Part shown: piece after piece, positions 57,375 through 64,000 of the stretch
Position numbering within the stretch: position 1 is the first letter of the stretch
Layout of the letters: each line of letters begins with the position of its first letter
Assembly (NCBI RefSeq): GCF_035956715.1
Contig: NZ_CP108381.1
Span: 4,310,001 to 4,374,000 of the forward strand
Direction of reading: 5' to 3'
From: Nocardia sp. NBC_01329
GTDB taxonomy: Bacteria > Actinomycetota > Actinomycetes > Mycobacteriales > Mycobacteriaceae
Length of the DNA: 64,000 nt
Translations under genes and position numbers: made by a program
The notes under the pieces: model-generated
Seen by the model: only the letters and a program-made list of their open reading frames with translations
Told to the model about the DNA's origin: nothing
The model's database searches: none

Positions 57375-58835
57375 TCACGCCGGATCCTTACCGAACAGGG
57401 CGCGCGCGGCACCGGCGGTCACCACCGACCCCGTGACCACCACACCCGCACCGGACACCATCTCCCCCGCGTCACCGACCTCCTCGGCGAGCGCGACGGC
57501 GGTTTCCAGCGCATCGGGTAGCGAATCGGCGGTGACCACGCGTTCGTCACCGAAGCGCTGGACGGCCAGGTCGGCGAGCTGGTCCACCGGCAGCGCACGC
57601 GCAGACCCGTTGGTGGTCACCACGATCTCGTCGAAGACCGGTTCGAGGGCGCCGAGGATGCCTGCGACGTCCTTATCGGCGAGGACCGCGACGACCCCGA
57701 CCAGTTTGCGGAAATCGAATTCGGAGGTCAGCGTCGCGGCGAGCGCGGCGGCACCGGCCGGGTTGTGGGCGGCGTCGATGAAGAGGGTGGGTGCGTTGCG
57801 CATCCGTTCGAGACGACCGGGGCTGGTGACCTCGGCGAACCCCGTGCGAACCGCGTCGATATCCAGCTGCCGCTGCGCACCGGCACCGAAGAACGCCTCC
57901 ACCGCGGCCAGTGCGAGCGCCGCGTTGTGAGCCTGATGCTCGCCGTGCAGAGGCAGGAAGATCTCGTCGTAGACCCCGCCCAGTCCCTGCAGTTCCAGCT
58001 GCTGTCCGCCCACGGCGATCCGCCGGCTCAGCACCTGGAACTCCGAGCCCGCCCGCGCCACCGCGGCGTCGACCTCGACGGCGCGGCGCAGCAGCACTTC
58101 CAATGCCTCGGGGTCCTGCTCGGCGATGATCGCGACGGTATCGGTGGGGACCAGCGATTCCGGGGCGCGTTTGATGATCCCGGCCTTCTCCTTCGCGATG
58201 GAGGTGAGGTCGGGGCCGAGATAGTCGGTGTGATCGAGACCGATGGGGGTGATGACCGCGACCTGCGCGTCGATCACATTGGTGGCGTCCCAGCTGCCGC
58301 CCATACCGGTCTCCACGACCGCCACGTCCACGGGCGTCTCCGCGAACGCCGCGTACGCCATCGCGGTCAGCACCTCGAATTTGCTCATCGCCGGGCCACC
58401 CGCGGTCGCCGACTGGGCATCGATCATCTCGATATAGGGCTGCATCTCCCGGTACAGCTCGACATAGCGGGCCGGTGAGATCGGTCGGTTGTCGATGCTG
58501 ATCCGCTCGGTGGCAAGCTGCAGATGAGGGCTGGTGATCCGCCCGGTGCGGCGATGCAGCGCCGTGAGCAGCGAATCGATCATCCGGGTCACCGATGTCT
58601 TACCGTTGGTGCCCGCGATATGGATCGCCGGGAAGCCGTGCTGCGGCGATCCCAGTACATCCATCAGGGTGGAGATCCGGGTGAGCGACGGTTCGATCTT
58701 GGTTTCCGGCCAGCGCCGATCCAGCTCCGCCTCGACGAGCGCCATCTCCGCCAGTTCCACCGGCGAAGGCCCGGTACCGAGCCGGGCGCCCCCGTGCAGC
58801 GGCTCCGGCTCGGCATTGTCCCCGTGGGCGTTCAC
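57375..58835 (-). CDS. folC: Folylpolyglutamate synthase/dihydrofolate synthase
   Basis: FolC adds glutamate to dihydropteroate and folates. The 486-residue product starts at GTG 58835. It shows the Mur-ligase-like P-loop 'IAGTNGKTSVTRMIDSLL', the folate-loop 'GRITSPHLQLATERI', 'ETGMGGSWDATNVIDAQVA', the Lys in 'SIAKEKAGIIK' and the C-terminal 'FIDAAHNPAGAAALA'. It overlaps the valS stop by GTGA, so translation is coupled. Confidence 0.96.
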   Translation of the reverse strand: MNAHGDNAEPEPLHGGARLGTGPSPVELAEMALVEAELDRRWPETKIEPSLTRISTLMDVLGSPQHGFPAIHIAGTNGKTSVTRMIDSLLTALHRRTGRITSPHLQLATERISIDNRPISPARYVELYREMQPYIEMIDAQSATAGGPAMSKFEVLTAMAYAAFAETPVDVAVVETGMGGSWDATNVIDAQVAVITPIGLDHTDYLGPDLTSIAKEKAGIIKRAPESLVPTDTVAIIAEQDPEALEVLLRRAVEVDAAVARAGSEFQVLSRRIAVGGQQLELQGLGGVYDEIFLPLHGEHQAHNAALALAAVEAFFGAGAQRQLDIDAVRTGFAEVTSPGRLERMRNAPTLFIDAAHNPAGAAALAATLTSEFDFRKLVGVVAVLADKDVAGILGALEPVFDEIVVTTNGSARALPVDQLADLAVQRFGDERVVTADSLPDALETAVALAEEVGDAGEMVSGAGVVVTGSVVTAGAARALFGKDPA

Positions 58836-61510
58836 TTGCCGCTCAGCTCGGTCAGCCGGGACCCGATCCGCTCCACTTCGGCCGCGGCGACCTCGCGCCG
58901 TCCCCGGATCTTGTCCACCACCGGTTCCGGAGCCTTGGCCAGGAACGCCTCGTTGCCGAGTTTGGCCTCGGCTCCGGCCAGCTCCTTCTGCGCCACCGCC
59001 AGATCCTTCTCCAGCCGGCGACGCTCGGCCGCGAGATCCACGGTGCCCGAGGTATCGACCTCGACGGTCACCGTGGTGCCGCTCAACCGCACCTCCACCG
59101 AAGCGGTGGCCGCGAAATCCGCGCCCGGTTCGGTGAGCCGGCCCAGCGTGCTCACCTCGGGATGGAGATGCTCCAGACCGGCCGCGCCCAGGCCGAGCAC
59201 CCGTGCCGCGACCTTCTGCTTATCGTTCAAACCCTGATCGCTGCGGAATCGGCGGATCTCGGTGACCAGCCGCTGCAGATCGGCGAGGCGCTGCGCGGCG
59301 CCGGTATCGGCCGGTGTCCCGGTACGCTGCGGCCACGCGGACACGACCACCGATTCCGCTTCGGTCAGCGCCTGCCACAGCGATTCGGTGACGAACGGGA
59401 TCACCGGATGCAGCAGCCGCAGCACCGCGTCCAGAACCGCGCCGAGCACGACTCGGGTGGATTCGGCCCGTTCCTCGCTCTCGGCGAACTGGACCTTGGA
59501 CAGTTCCAGATACCAGTCGCAGAGCTCGTCCCAGGCGAAGTGATAGAGCGCCTCACAGGCCTTACCGAACTCGTAGGCGTCGAATGCGGCGTCCACCTCG
59601 CCGAGCACCTCGTCGAGCCGGTCGATGATCCAGCGGTCGGCATCGGTCAGCGTATCCCTGGCCGGGACGGTTCCCGGGCGGGCTCCGTTCATGAGCGCGA
59701 ACTTGGTCGCGTTGAACAGTTTGGTGACGAAGCTGCGCGAGGCCAGGGCGTGCGGCTCGCCGACGGACAGATCGCCGCCGGGCTGGGCACCGCGGGCGAG
59801 GGTGAAGCGCAGCGCGTCGGCACCGTAATTGTCGATCCAGTCCAGCGGGTCGATCCCGTTGCCGCGGGTCTTCGACATCTTCTTACCGAACTGGTCGCGG
59901 ATCAGACCGTGCAGGAACACATCCCGGAACGGAATCTGATAACCACCGTCCTTGCCGGTGGCCAGCGCAGGATCGTCGGCGACGAAAGTGCCGAACATCA
60001 TCATCCGGGCCACCCAGAAGAACAGGATGTCGTAGCCGGTGACCAGCACACTGGTCGGATAGAACTTGGCGAGTTCCGGGGTGGCGTCCGGCCAGCCCAT
60101 GGTCGAGAACGGCCACAGCCCGGAGGAGAACCAGGTGTCGAGGACATCGGGGTCCTGCACCCAGCCCTCGGGGGCCTGCTCGTCGGGGCCGACGCACACG
60201 ATCTCGCCCTCGGGCCCGTACCAGATGGGGATCCGGTGCCCCCACCACAGCTGCCGCGAGATACACCAGTCGTGCATATCGTCGACCCAGTCGAACCAGC
60301 GCGGTTCCTGACTCGCCGGATGGATCACGGTATCGCCGTTGCGAACCGCATCACCCGCCGCCTTCGCCAGCGACTCGACCTTCACCCACCATTGCATGGA
60401 CAGCCGGGGCTCGATCGCCTCACCGCTGCGCTCCGAATGACCGACACTGTGCAGGTAGGGGCGTTTCTCCGCGACGATCCGCCCCTCGGTGGCGAGGCGT
60501 TCACGCACTTTCACCCGCGCCTCGAAGCGATCCATCCCGTCGAATTCGGTACCGGTATCGGCGATCCGGCCGCGTTCGTCCATGATCGTGGGCATGGGCA
60601 GGTTGTGCCGCAGCCCCATCTCGAAGTCGTTCGGATCGTGCGCGGGCGTGATCTTCACCGCGCCGGAACCGAATTCGGGATCGACATAGTCGTCGGCGAT
60701 GATCGGGATCTGCCGCCCGGTGATCGGATGTTCGAGGGTGGTGCCGATCAGGGCCCGGTAGCGCGGGTCCTCCGGATGCACCGCGACCGCGGTGTCACCG
60801 AGCATGGTCTCCACCCGGGTGGTGGCGACCACCACATGCGGTTCGGAATCGTCGAGCGATCCGTACCGCAGGGACACCAGCTCACCCTCGACGTCCTCGT
60901 ACTTGACCTCGATATCGGAGATGGCGGTACGCAGTTCCGGCGACCAGTTCACCAATCGCTCGGCCCGATAGATCAGACCGGCGTCGTAGAGGCGCTTGAA
61001 AATCGTTTGGACGGCGCGCGAAAGGCCCTCGTCCATGGTGAACCGATCCCGCGACCAGTCCACACTGTCGCCGAGTGCGCGCATCTGCCCCTGGATCGCA
61101 CCGCCGGACTCGCGTTTCCAATCCCAGACCTTCTGCACGAACAGCTCGCGGCCGAAATCCTCTTTGGTCTTACCGGCCGCGGCGAGCTGCTTCTCCACCA
61201 CGGTCTGGGTCGCGATACCGGCATGATCCATCCCGGGCAGCCACAGCACCTCGAAACCCTGCATACGCTTGCGGCGTGCCAGGGTGTCCATCAGCGTGTG
61301 ATCGAGCGCATGGCCCATATGCAACTGGCCGGTGACATTGGGCGGCGGCAGCACGATCGAATACGCGGGCGCGGAACTGTGCGGGTCCGCCGCGAAGTAA
61401 CCGGCGGCTACCCAGCGCTCGTACAGGTCGGCCTCCACCTCGCCGGGATTCCAGCTCTTGGGGAGTGCATCGGCACGATTACGCGTGTTGTCAGGGGCTG
61501 CGCTGGTCAC
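58832..61510 (-). CDS. valS: Valyl-tRNA synthetase
   Basis: ValS charges tRNA-Val. The 892-residue class I enzyme has the HIGH-type motif 'LPPPNVTGQLHMGHALDHT' and KMSKS-type 'KKMSKTRGN', the CP1 editing domain, the anticodon-binding domain and the C-terminal coiled coil ('LAVAQKELAGAEAKL') that holds the tRNA. GTG 61510 is the start. A TAGAAT box 7 bp upstream could give a leaderless transcript. A complete leader-peptide attenuator lies about 200 bp further upstream, so longer transcripts may respond to Val-tRNA supply. Confidence 0.98.
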   Translation of the reverse strand: MTSAAPDNTRNRADALPKSWNPGEVEADLYERWVAAGYFAADPHSSAPAYSIVLPPPNVTGQLHMGHALDHTLMDTLARRKRMQGFEVLWLPGMDHAGIATQTVVEKQLAAAGKTKEDFGRELFVQKVWDWKRESGGAIQGQMRALGDSVDWSRDRFTMDEGLSRAVQTIFKRLYDAGLIYRAERLVNWSPELRTAISDIEVKYEDVEGELVSLRYGSLDDSEPHVVVATTRVETMLGDTAVAVHPEDPRYRALIGTTLEHPITGRQIPIIADDYVDPEFGSGAVKITPAHDPNDFEMGLRHNLPMPTIMDERGRIADTGTEFDGMDRFEARVKVRERLATEGRIVAEKRPYLHSVGHSERSGEAIEPRLSMQWWVKVESLAKAAGDAVRNGDTVIHPASQEPRWFDWVDDMHDWCISRQLWWGHRIPIWYGPEGEIVCVGPDEQAPEGWVQDPDVLDTWFSSGLWPFSTMGWPDATPELAKFYPTSVLVTGYDILFFWVARMMMFGTFVADDPALATGKDGGYQIPFRDVFLHGLIRDQFGKKMSKTRGNGIDPLDWIDNYGADALRFTLARGAQPGGDLSVGEPHALASRSFVTKLFNATKFALMNGARPGTVPARDTLTDADRWIIDRLDEVLGEVDAAFDAYEFGKACEALYHFAWDELCDWYLELSKVQFAESEERAESTRVVLGAVLDAVLRLLHPVIPFVTESLWQALTEAESVVVSAWPQRTGTPADTGAAQRLADLQRLVTEIRRFRSDQGLNDKQKVAARVLGLGAAGLEHLHPEVSTLGRLTEPGADFAATASVEVRLSGTTVTVEVDTSGTVDLAAERRRLEKDLAVAQKELAGAEAKLGNEAFLAKAPEPVVDKIRGRREVAAAEVERIGSRLTELSGK

Positions 61511-61516
61511 GCCGCG

Positions 61517-61522
61517 ATTCTA
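61517..61522 (-). promoter_or_regulatory. -10-like box directly before valS (possible leaderless transcript)
   Basis: TAGAAT on the minus strand at 61517-61522 predicts a start point at about 61510, the first base of the valS GTG. No ribosome-binding site lies before this GTG, which fits leaderless translation. No -35 box is evident. Confidence 0.4.
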
Positions 61523-61552
61523 GTGCCTGGGGCGTGGCCTCCGGCGCCGCGG

Positions 61553-61565
61553 GGGCTGTGTTCAT
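61553..61565. repeat. Shared extragenic element, copy 2
   Basis: GGGCTGTGTTCAT at 61553-61565 is flanked on both sides by GGCGCCGCG-type blocks and matches the copy at 20479-20491, also beside GGCGCC hairpin arms. It lies in the valS leader. Probably a short dispersed palindromic repeat of this genome. Confidence 0.5.
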
Positions 61566-61715
61566 CGGCGCCGCGCGGTCGAACCCCATCTCCGGACCGG
61601 CGGTCCACCGCACGCGGCCGGTCACTGCGATCGGGAGCTGGTCGAGCCTGGAACGGCCGGCCGTCGTTCGGGCCCGCCACCATGTCCGGCCTGCGGAAAC
61701 CTACCGGAAGAAAGC

Positions 61716-61761
61716 CGAAGGCGGAGCCTTCGATGGATGAGGGACACCGAAGACTCCGCCT
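61716..61761 (-). promoter_or_regulatory. valS attenuator: mutually exclusive antiterminator and terminator hairpins
   Basis: Antiterminator: minus-strand arm 61761-61748 pairs with 61732-61719 over 14 bp (one G-U), a perfect helix only on this strand. Terminator: CGAAGGC (61732-61726), loop TCC, GCCTTCG (61722-61716), followed by CTTTCTT. They share 61732-61719, so only one can form. The 5' antiterminator arm starts inside the stop codon of the leader peptide, so a ribosome finishing the peptide hides it, while one stalled at the Val codons leaves it free. Confidence 0.75.
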
Positions 61762-61807
61762 ACACCAGCCAGACTACCGCCGATCCCGGCTCACGCCCTC
61801 GATACAT
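61760..61807 (-). CDS. valS leader peptide (15 aa, Val-rich end)
   Basis: ATG 61807 to TAG 61760-61762 encodes MYRGREPGSAVVWLV: three valines among the last five residues, using GTA, GTC and GTG, so both tRNA-Val kinds are sampled. The stop codon overlaps the first base of the antiterminator arm. The upstream Shine-Dalgarno is weak; a GAGAAT box just before the ATG could make it leaderless. Lies 250 bp before valS on the same strand. It is a classical attenuation leader by layout. Confidence 0.7.
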   Translation of the reverse strand: MYRGREPGSAVVWLV

Positions 61808-61914
61808 AAGCAATTCTCAGCTTGAGCCCCGGAATGCTCAGGTGAGGCCGGATTCGACGCGGCGGGCGGGCCGCGGTCGGACCCTGTGACCTTCAACGGA
61901 CAAAGACGACAATC

Positions 61915-62637
61915 TTGCCGAAATCGGTCTCACTGAGGACCCTGGACGGGGTGAACCCCCCGCTCGACGCCGTCCCGTTGAACCCTGCGGAATCCATCTT
62001 CCCCGAATCGGATTCGGAAATCGTCCGCCCGCGGGCCGTCGACGATCTACGGGGCCGGGCGATTCGGGAGCTCCAGTACCCGGCGAGCGCGGCCGTGTTG
62101 TTCGCCGGAATCCCCGGTGCCGGCAAGAGCACCGCGCTGCGCCGGCTGTTCGGCTCCGACTCCGACGCCGAGCACGCGATACCGGGTCCCGACCACTCGA
62201 TCGTGCTCGATTCCATCCACGCCCGGAACTCGTGGCGGCCCCGGCTGTCCTGGTTGCCCTACCCGCTGTGGCGACCGGTGGTGCACGTTGTGCACTTCGG
62301 CCGGATCTGGGTCGCATTGCGCGATCACACCGGTCCGGTCGTGATCCACGATTGCGGCACCATCGGTTTCACGCGCCGGATGCTCACGCGGTGGGCCGCA
62401 CGGCACGGCCGCGAACTGCATATGGTGCTGCTCGACGTTCCGGCGACCGTCGCCCGCGCCGGGCAGTACGCGCGGGGCCGGCGGGTCGGGCGGTTGTCGT
62501 TCAACTGGCACGTGTGGCGCTGGAAACGGATTCTGCGACGGCTGGAGAGCGGTACCGGTCCACAGCCGGCACCCGCCTCGGTAGTAGTGCTGGACCGCGA
62601 CGGCGTCGACCGGCTGGGGATCCGGTTCGCCGGCTGA
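61915..62637 (+). CDS. P-loop AAA/kinase-like protein
   Basis: A 240-residue protein with a clear Walker A 'LFAGIPGAGKSTALRRLF' (about residues 62-79), a possible Walker B 'GPVVIHDCGTIGF', and an Arg-rich lid region ('ARGRRVGRLSFNWHVWRWKR'). It resembles small zeta-toxin/gluconate-kinase-type P-loop kinases of actinobacteria, with unknown substrate. The start is uncertain: TTG 61915 is used, and GTG 61951 is an alternative. It is divergent from valS and convergent with the lipid-kinase gene. Confidence 0.72.
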   Translation: MPKSVSLRTLDGVNPPLDAVPLNPAESIFPESDSEIVRPRAVDDLRGRAIRELQYPASAAVLFAGIPGAGKSTALRRLFGSDSDAEHAIPGPDHSIVLDSIHARNSWRPRLSWLPYPLWRPVVHVVHFGRIWVALRDHTGPVVIHDCGTIGFTRRMLTRWAARHGRELHMVLLDVPATVARAGQYARGRRVGRLSFNWHVWRWKRILRRLESGTGPQPAPASVVVLDRDGVDRLGIRFAG

Positions 62638-62646
62638 ACCCGGTGA

Positions 62647-63576
62647 TCAGGGGGTCAGCACAGTGAGCGCCCGGGGTGCGACGCGCGCGGTCAGCGGTAG
62701 CCGGCCCGCGGGTTCGCCGTCGGCGGTGGCCGGCGCGCCGGGGGCGCTCAAACTCAGCGACTCGGCGCGGTACTGGGTCACCGCGGGATGCTCGATCCGT
62801 TTTCCGGCCGACAGGGCGGGCAGGATCCGCAGCATCTCCAGATGCGAGACCTTGCCGACGACGGTCACATCCAGCAGCCCGTCGTCGCACAGCGCATCCG
62901 GGCAGATGAGCATCCCGCCGCCGTAGGTCGTGGTGTTGCCCACCGCGACGAGCAGCGCGTCGGTGATGATGGTCTCCGCCGCCGGCCCGCTCAGTGCGAT
63001 CCGGTAGGGCACGGCGATACCGTGCGCGATCTCGGCGACCGCCGCGACGGTGTACCGAGACCGGCCCCGGGGATATCGCATCCGATTGGCGCGCAGGGTG
63101 ACCCGGGCGTCGAATCCGGTGCACGCCACCGTGGCGAACCACATCGGATCCTGCCCGGTGGGCTCCAACCGGCCCAGATCGATAGTGCGCACCTGCCCCA
63201 GCCGGACCAGTTCCGCGGCGCGACCGGGCTCGTCGGCGATACCCAGTTCACGCGCCAAATCGTTGCCGGTACCCGCCGGGACCAGAGCCAGCGGGACGCC
63301 CGAATGCGCCAGTGGATCCAGGATCGTATTGACCAGCCCGTCGCCGCCCACACAGACGACCGCATCGGGTGCGCCGCCGGTCACCACCTCGCGCACCTGC
63401 TCGCGGGTTCGCGCCGCGGAGGGCGCATGGATCTCGACCACCTCGACGCCCTCGCCGGAGAGCCGGTCGGCGACGGTACGGGCGGCCTCGCGCGCCCTAC
63501 CCTGCCCGGAGGCGGGGTTGGTCACCACGGCGACCGTACGCACCTCCCGTGGATCCGCTGCGTTACGGCGAGTCAT
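62647..63576 (-). CDS. Diacylglycerol kinase-family lipid kinase
   Basis: A 309-residue protein of the DAGK catalytic family, which phosphorylates lipid hydroxyls. It has 'VVTNPASGQGRA', the nucleotide-binding 'VVCVGGDGLVNTILD', 'LVPAGTGNDLARELGI' and 'VGNTTTYGGGMLICPDA'. ATG 63576 is chosen; the frame is open to 63969 antisense to the next gene. Mycobacterial relatives act in phosphatidylinositol mannoside synthesis (Rv2252-like), which is possible but unproven. It overlaps the upstream oxidase gene by ATGA. Confidence 0.9.
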   Translation of the reverse strand: MTRRNAADPREVRTVAVVTNPASGQGRAREAARTVADRLSGEGVEVVEIHAPSAARTREQVREVVTGGAPDAVVCVGGDGLVNTILDPLAHSGVPLALVPAGTGNDLARELGIADEPGRAAELVRLGQVRTIDLGRLEPTGQDPMWFATVACTGFDARVTLRANRMRYPRGRSRYTVAAVAEIAHGIAVPYRIALSGPAAETIITDALLVAVGNTTTYGGGMLICPDALCDDGLLDVTVVGKVSHLEMLRILPALSAGKRIEHPAVTQYRAESLSLSAPGAPATADGEPAGRLPLTARVAPRALTVLTP

Positions 63577-64000
63577 GGCAGCAGTTTGCCAGGGTTGAGG
63601 ATCCCGGCCGGGTCGATCTCCCGTTTGACCGCGCGCAACACCCGGATCCCCAGATCGCCGATCTCGGCGGGCAACCAGGCTCGGTGGTCGGCTCCCACCG
63701 CGTGGTGGTGAGTGATGGTGGCACCGGCGGCGGCGATGGCGTCGCCGGCGGCGGTCTTCGCCGCCCGCCACTGGGCGATCGGTTCGTCGAGCAGCGTGGC
63801 GACCACGGTGAAGTAGAGCGAGGCGCCGGTCGGATAGGTATGCGATATATGGCACATCACCAGGGCCGGTGCACCCTGGGCGGTCAGCGAATCGGTGAGG
63901 GCTGTCGTCACTTTCGCCTTCAGCTCGGCCAGCCCACTCCAGGTGGTCGCGGTTTCGAGGGTTTCGCACAGCACCCCGGCATCCAGCAGCGCATCGCGCA
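63573..64000 (-). CDS. FAD-linked oxidase (C-terminal part, 5' end outside window)
   Basis: The last 142 residues of an FAD-binding oxidase of the vanillyl-alcohol-oxidase type, as in alkyl-dihydroxyacetone-phosphate synthase and D-lactate/glycolate oxidases. It shows 'ALVMCHISHTYPTGASLYFTV', the active-site-like 'GATITHHHAVGADHRAW' and the typical end 'IDPAGILNPGKLLP'. The frame runs off the window. It overlaps the lipid-kinase start by ATGA, so a lipid-related operon is likely; an ether-lipid synthase is one option. Confidence 0.85.
   Translation of the reverse strand, partial: RDALLDAGVLCETLETATTWSGLAELKAKVTTALTDSLTAQGAPALVMCHISHTYPTGASLYFTVVATLLDEPIAQWRAAKTAAGDAIAAAGATITHHHAVGADHRAWLPAEIGDLGIRVLRAVKREIDPAGILNPGKLLP

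Noticed and set aside
59162..61825. An 887-codon plus-strand ORF
   Set aside because: Antisense to valS, whose HIGH and KMSKS motifs are intact.
61511..61910. A T-box riboswitch upstream of valS
   Set aside because: No T-box consensus or specifier-loop layout was seen; the leader peptide and two exclusive hairpins explain the structure.

Overview
The window is high-GC actinobacterial DNA, most likely from Nocardia or a close relative. The backbone follows the Mycobacterium tuberculosis Rv2404c-Rv2448c order: lepA, rpsT, holA, comEC, comEA, degV, octT, gpgP, rsfS, nadD, vWA/MoxR, proA, proB, obg, rpmA, rplU, rne, ndk, DUF4233, folC, valS. A methylglucose lipopolysaccharide gene pair (gpgP, octT) and orphan ESX genes (EspG-like, PPE-like) also point to Mycobacteriales. 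GTG starts and ATGA/GTGA overlaps are common. I saw no transposase, phage gene or CRISPR array. The genus is an inference from gene content.

Layout. 1-8.3 kb: a truncated hypothetical gene, lepA, a PemK-fold gene, aqpZ, rpsT, holA, an SDR and an SRPBCC protein. 8.6-11.2 kb: a two-gene operon with a diverged TROVE/vWA protein and an HTH-tailed partner. 11.3-21.9 kb: the minus-strand housekeeping run comEC to proA, containing two or three very small coupled ORFs. 21.9-29.5 kb: rbsK, the RNA ligase rtcB, small membrane proteins, an SDR/MmyB-type regulator pair with a clear operator, and a mini-locus of tiny ORFs facing an XRE-DUF5753/DUF397 pair. 30-38.5 kb: a stand-alone LigD polymerase domain, a PEP-mutase-family enzyme, RecQ with a phosphoribosyltransferase-like tail, a Na+/H+ antiporter with a UBP zinc finger, and a PEP-utilising protein without its phospho-histidine. 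38.8-41.1 kb: an orphan ESX trio. 43.4-45.8 kb: a bacterial Ro60 (TROVE) gene preceded by structured RNA. 45.9-48.4 kb: a membrane/PH-like protein, a hydrolase and endonuclease V. 48.6-61.5 kb: proB, obg, rpmA, rplU, rne, ndk, DUF4233, folC, valS. The end holds a P-loop protein, a lipid kinase and part of an FAD-linked oxidase.

Two signals stand out. First, upstream of the Ro60 gene (43690-43851) lies an unannotated Y RNA of the YrlA type. A long terminal stem carries a complete circularly permuted tRNA mimic, and a second, diverged copy runs into the Ro60 ribosome-binding site. With rtcB and the TROVE-like operon nearby, the window is rich in RNA-surveillance and repair genes. Second, upstream of valS is a complete ribosome-mediated attenuator: a 15-codon leader peptide ending V-V-W-L-V, whose stop codon touches the 5' arm of a 14-bp antiterminator that is mutually exclusive with a terminator hairpin. 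Other notable points are a 44-codon ORF made of two near-identical modules, coupled by ATGA overlaps to nadD and rsfS, and a 20-bp duplication that turns a start codon into a 7-codon coupled upstream ORF.
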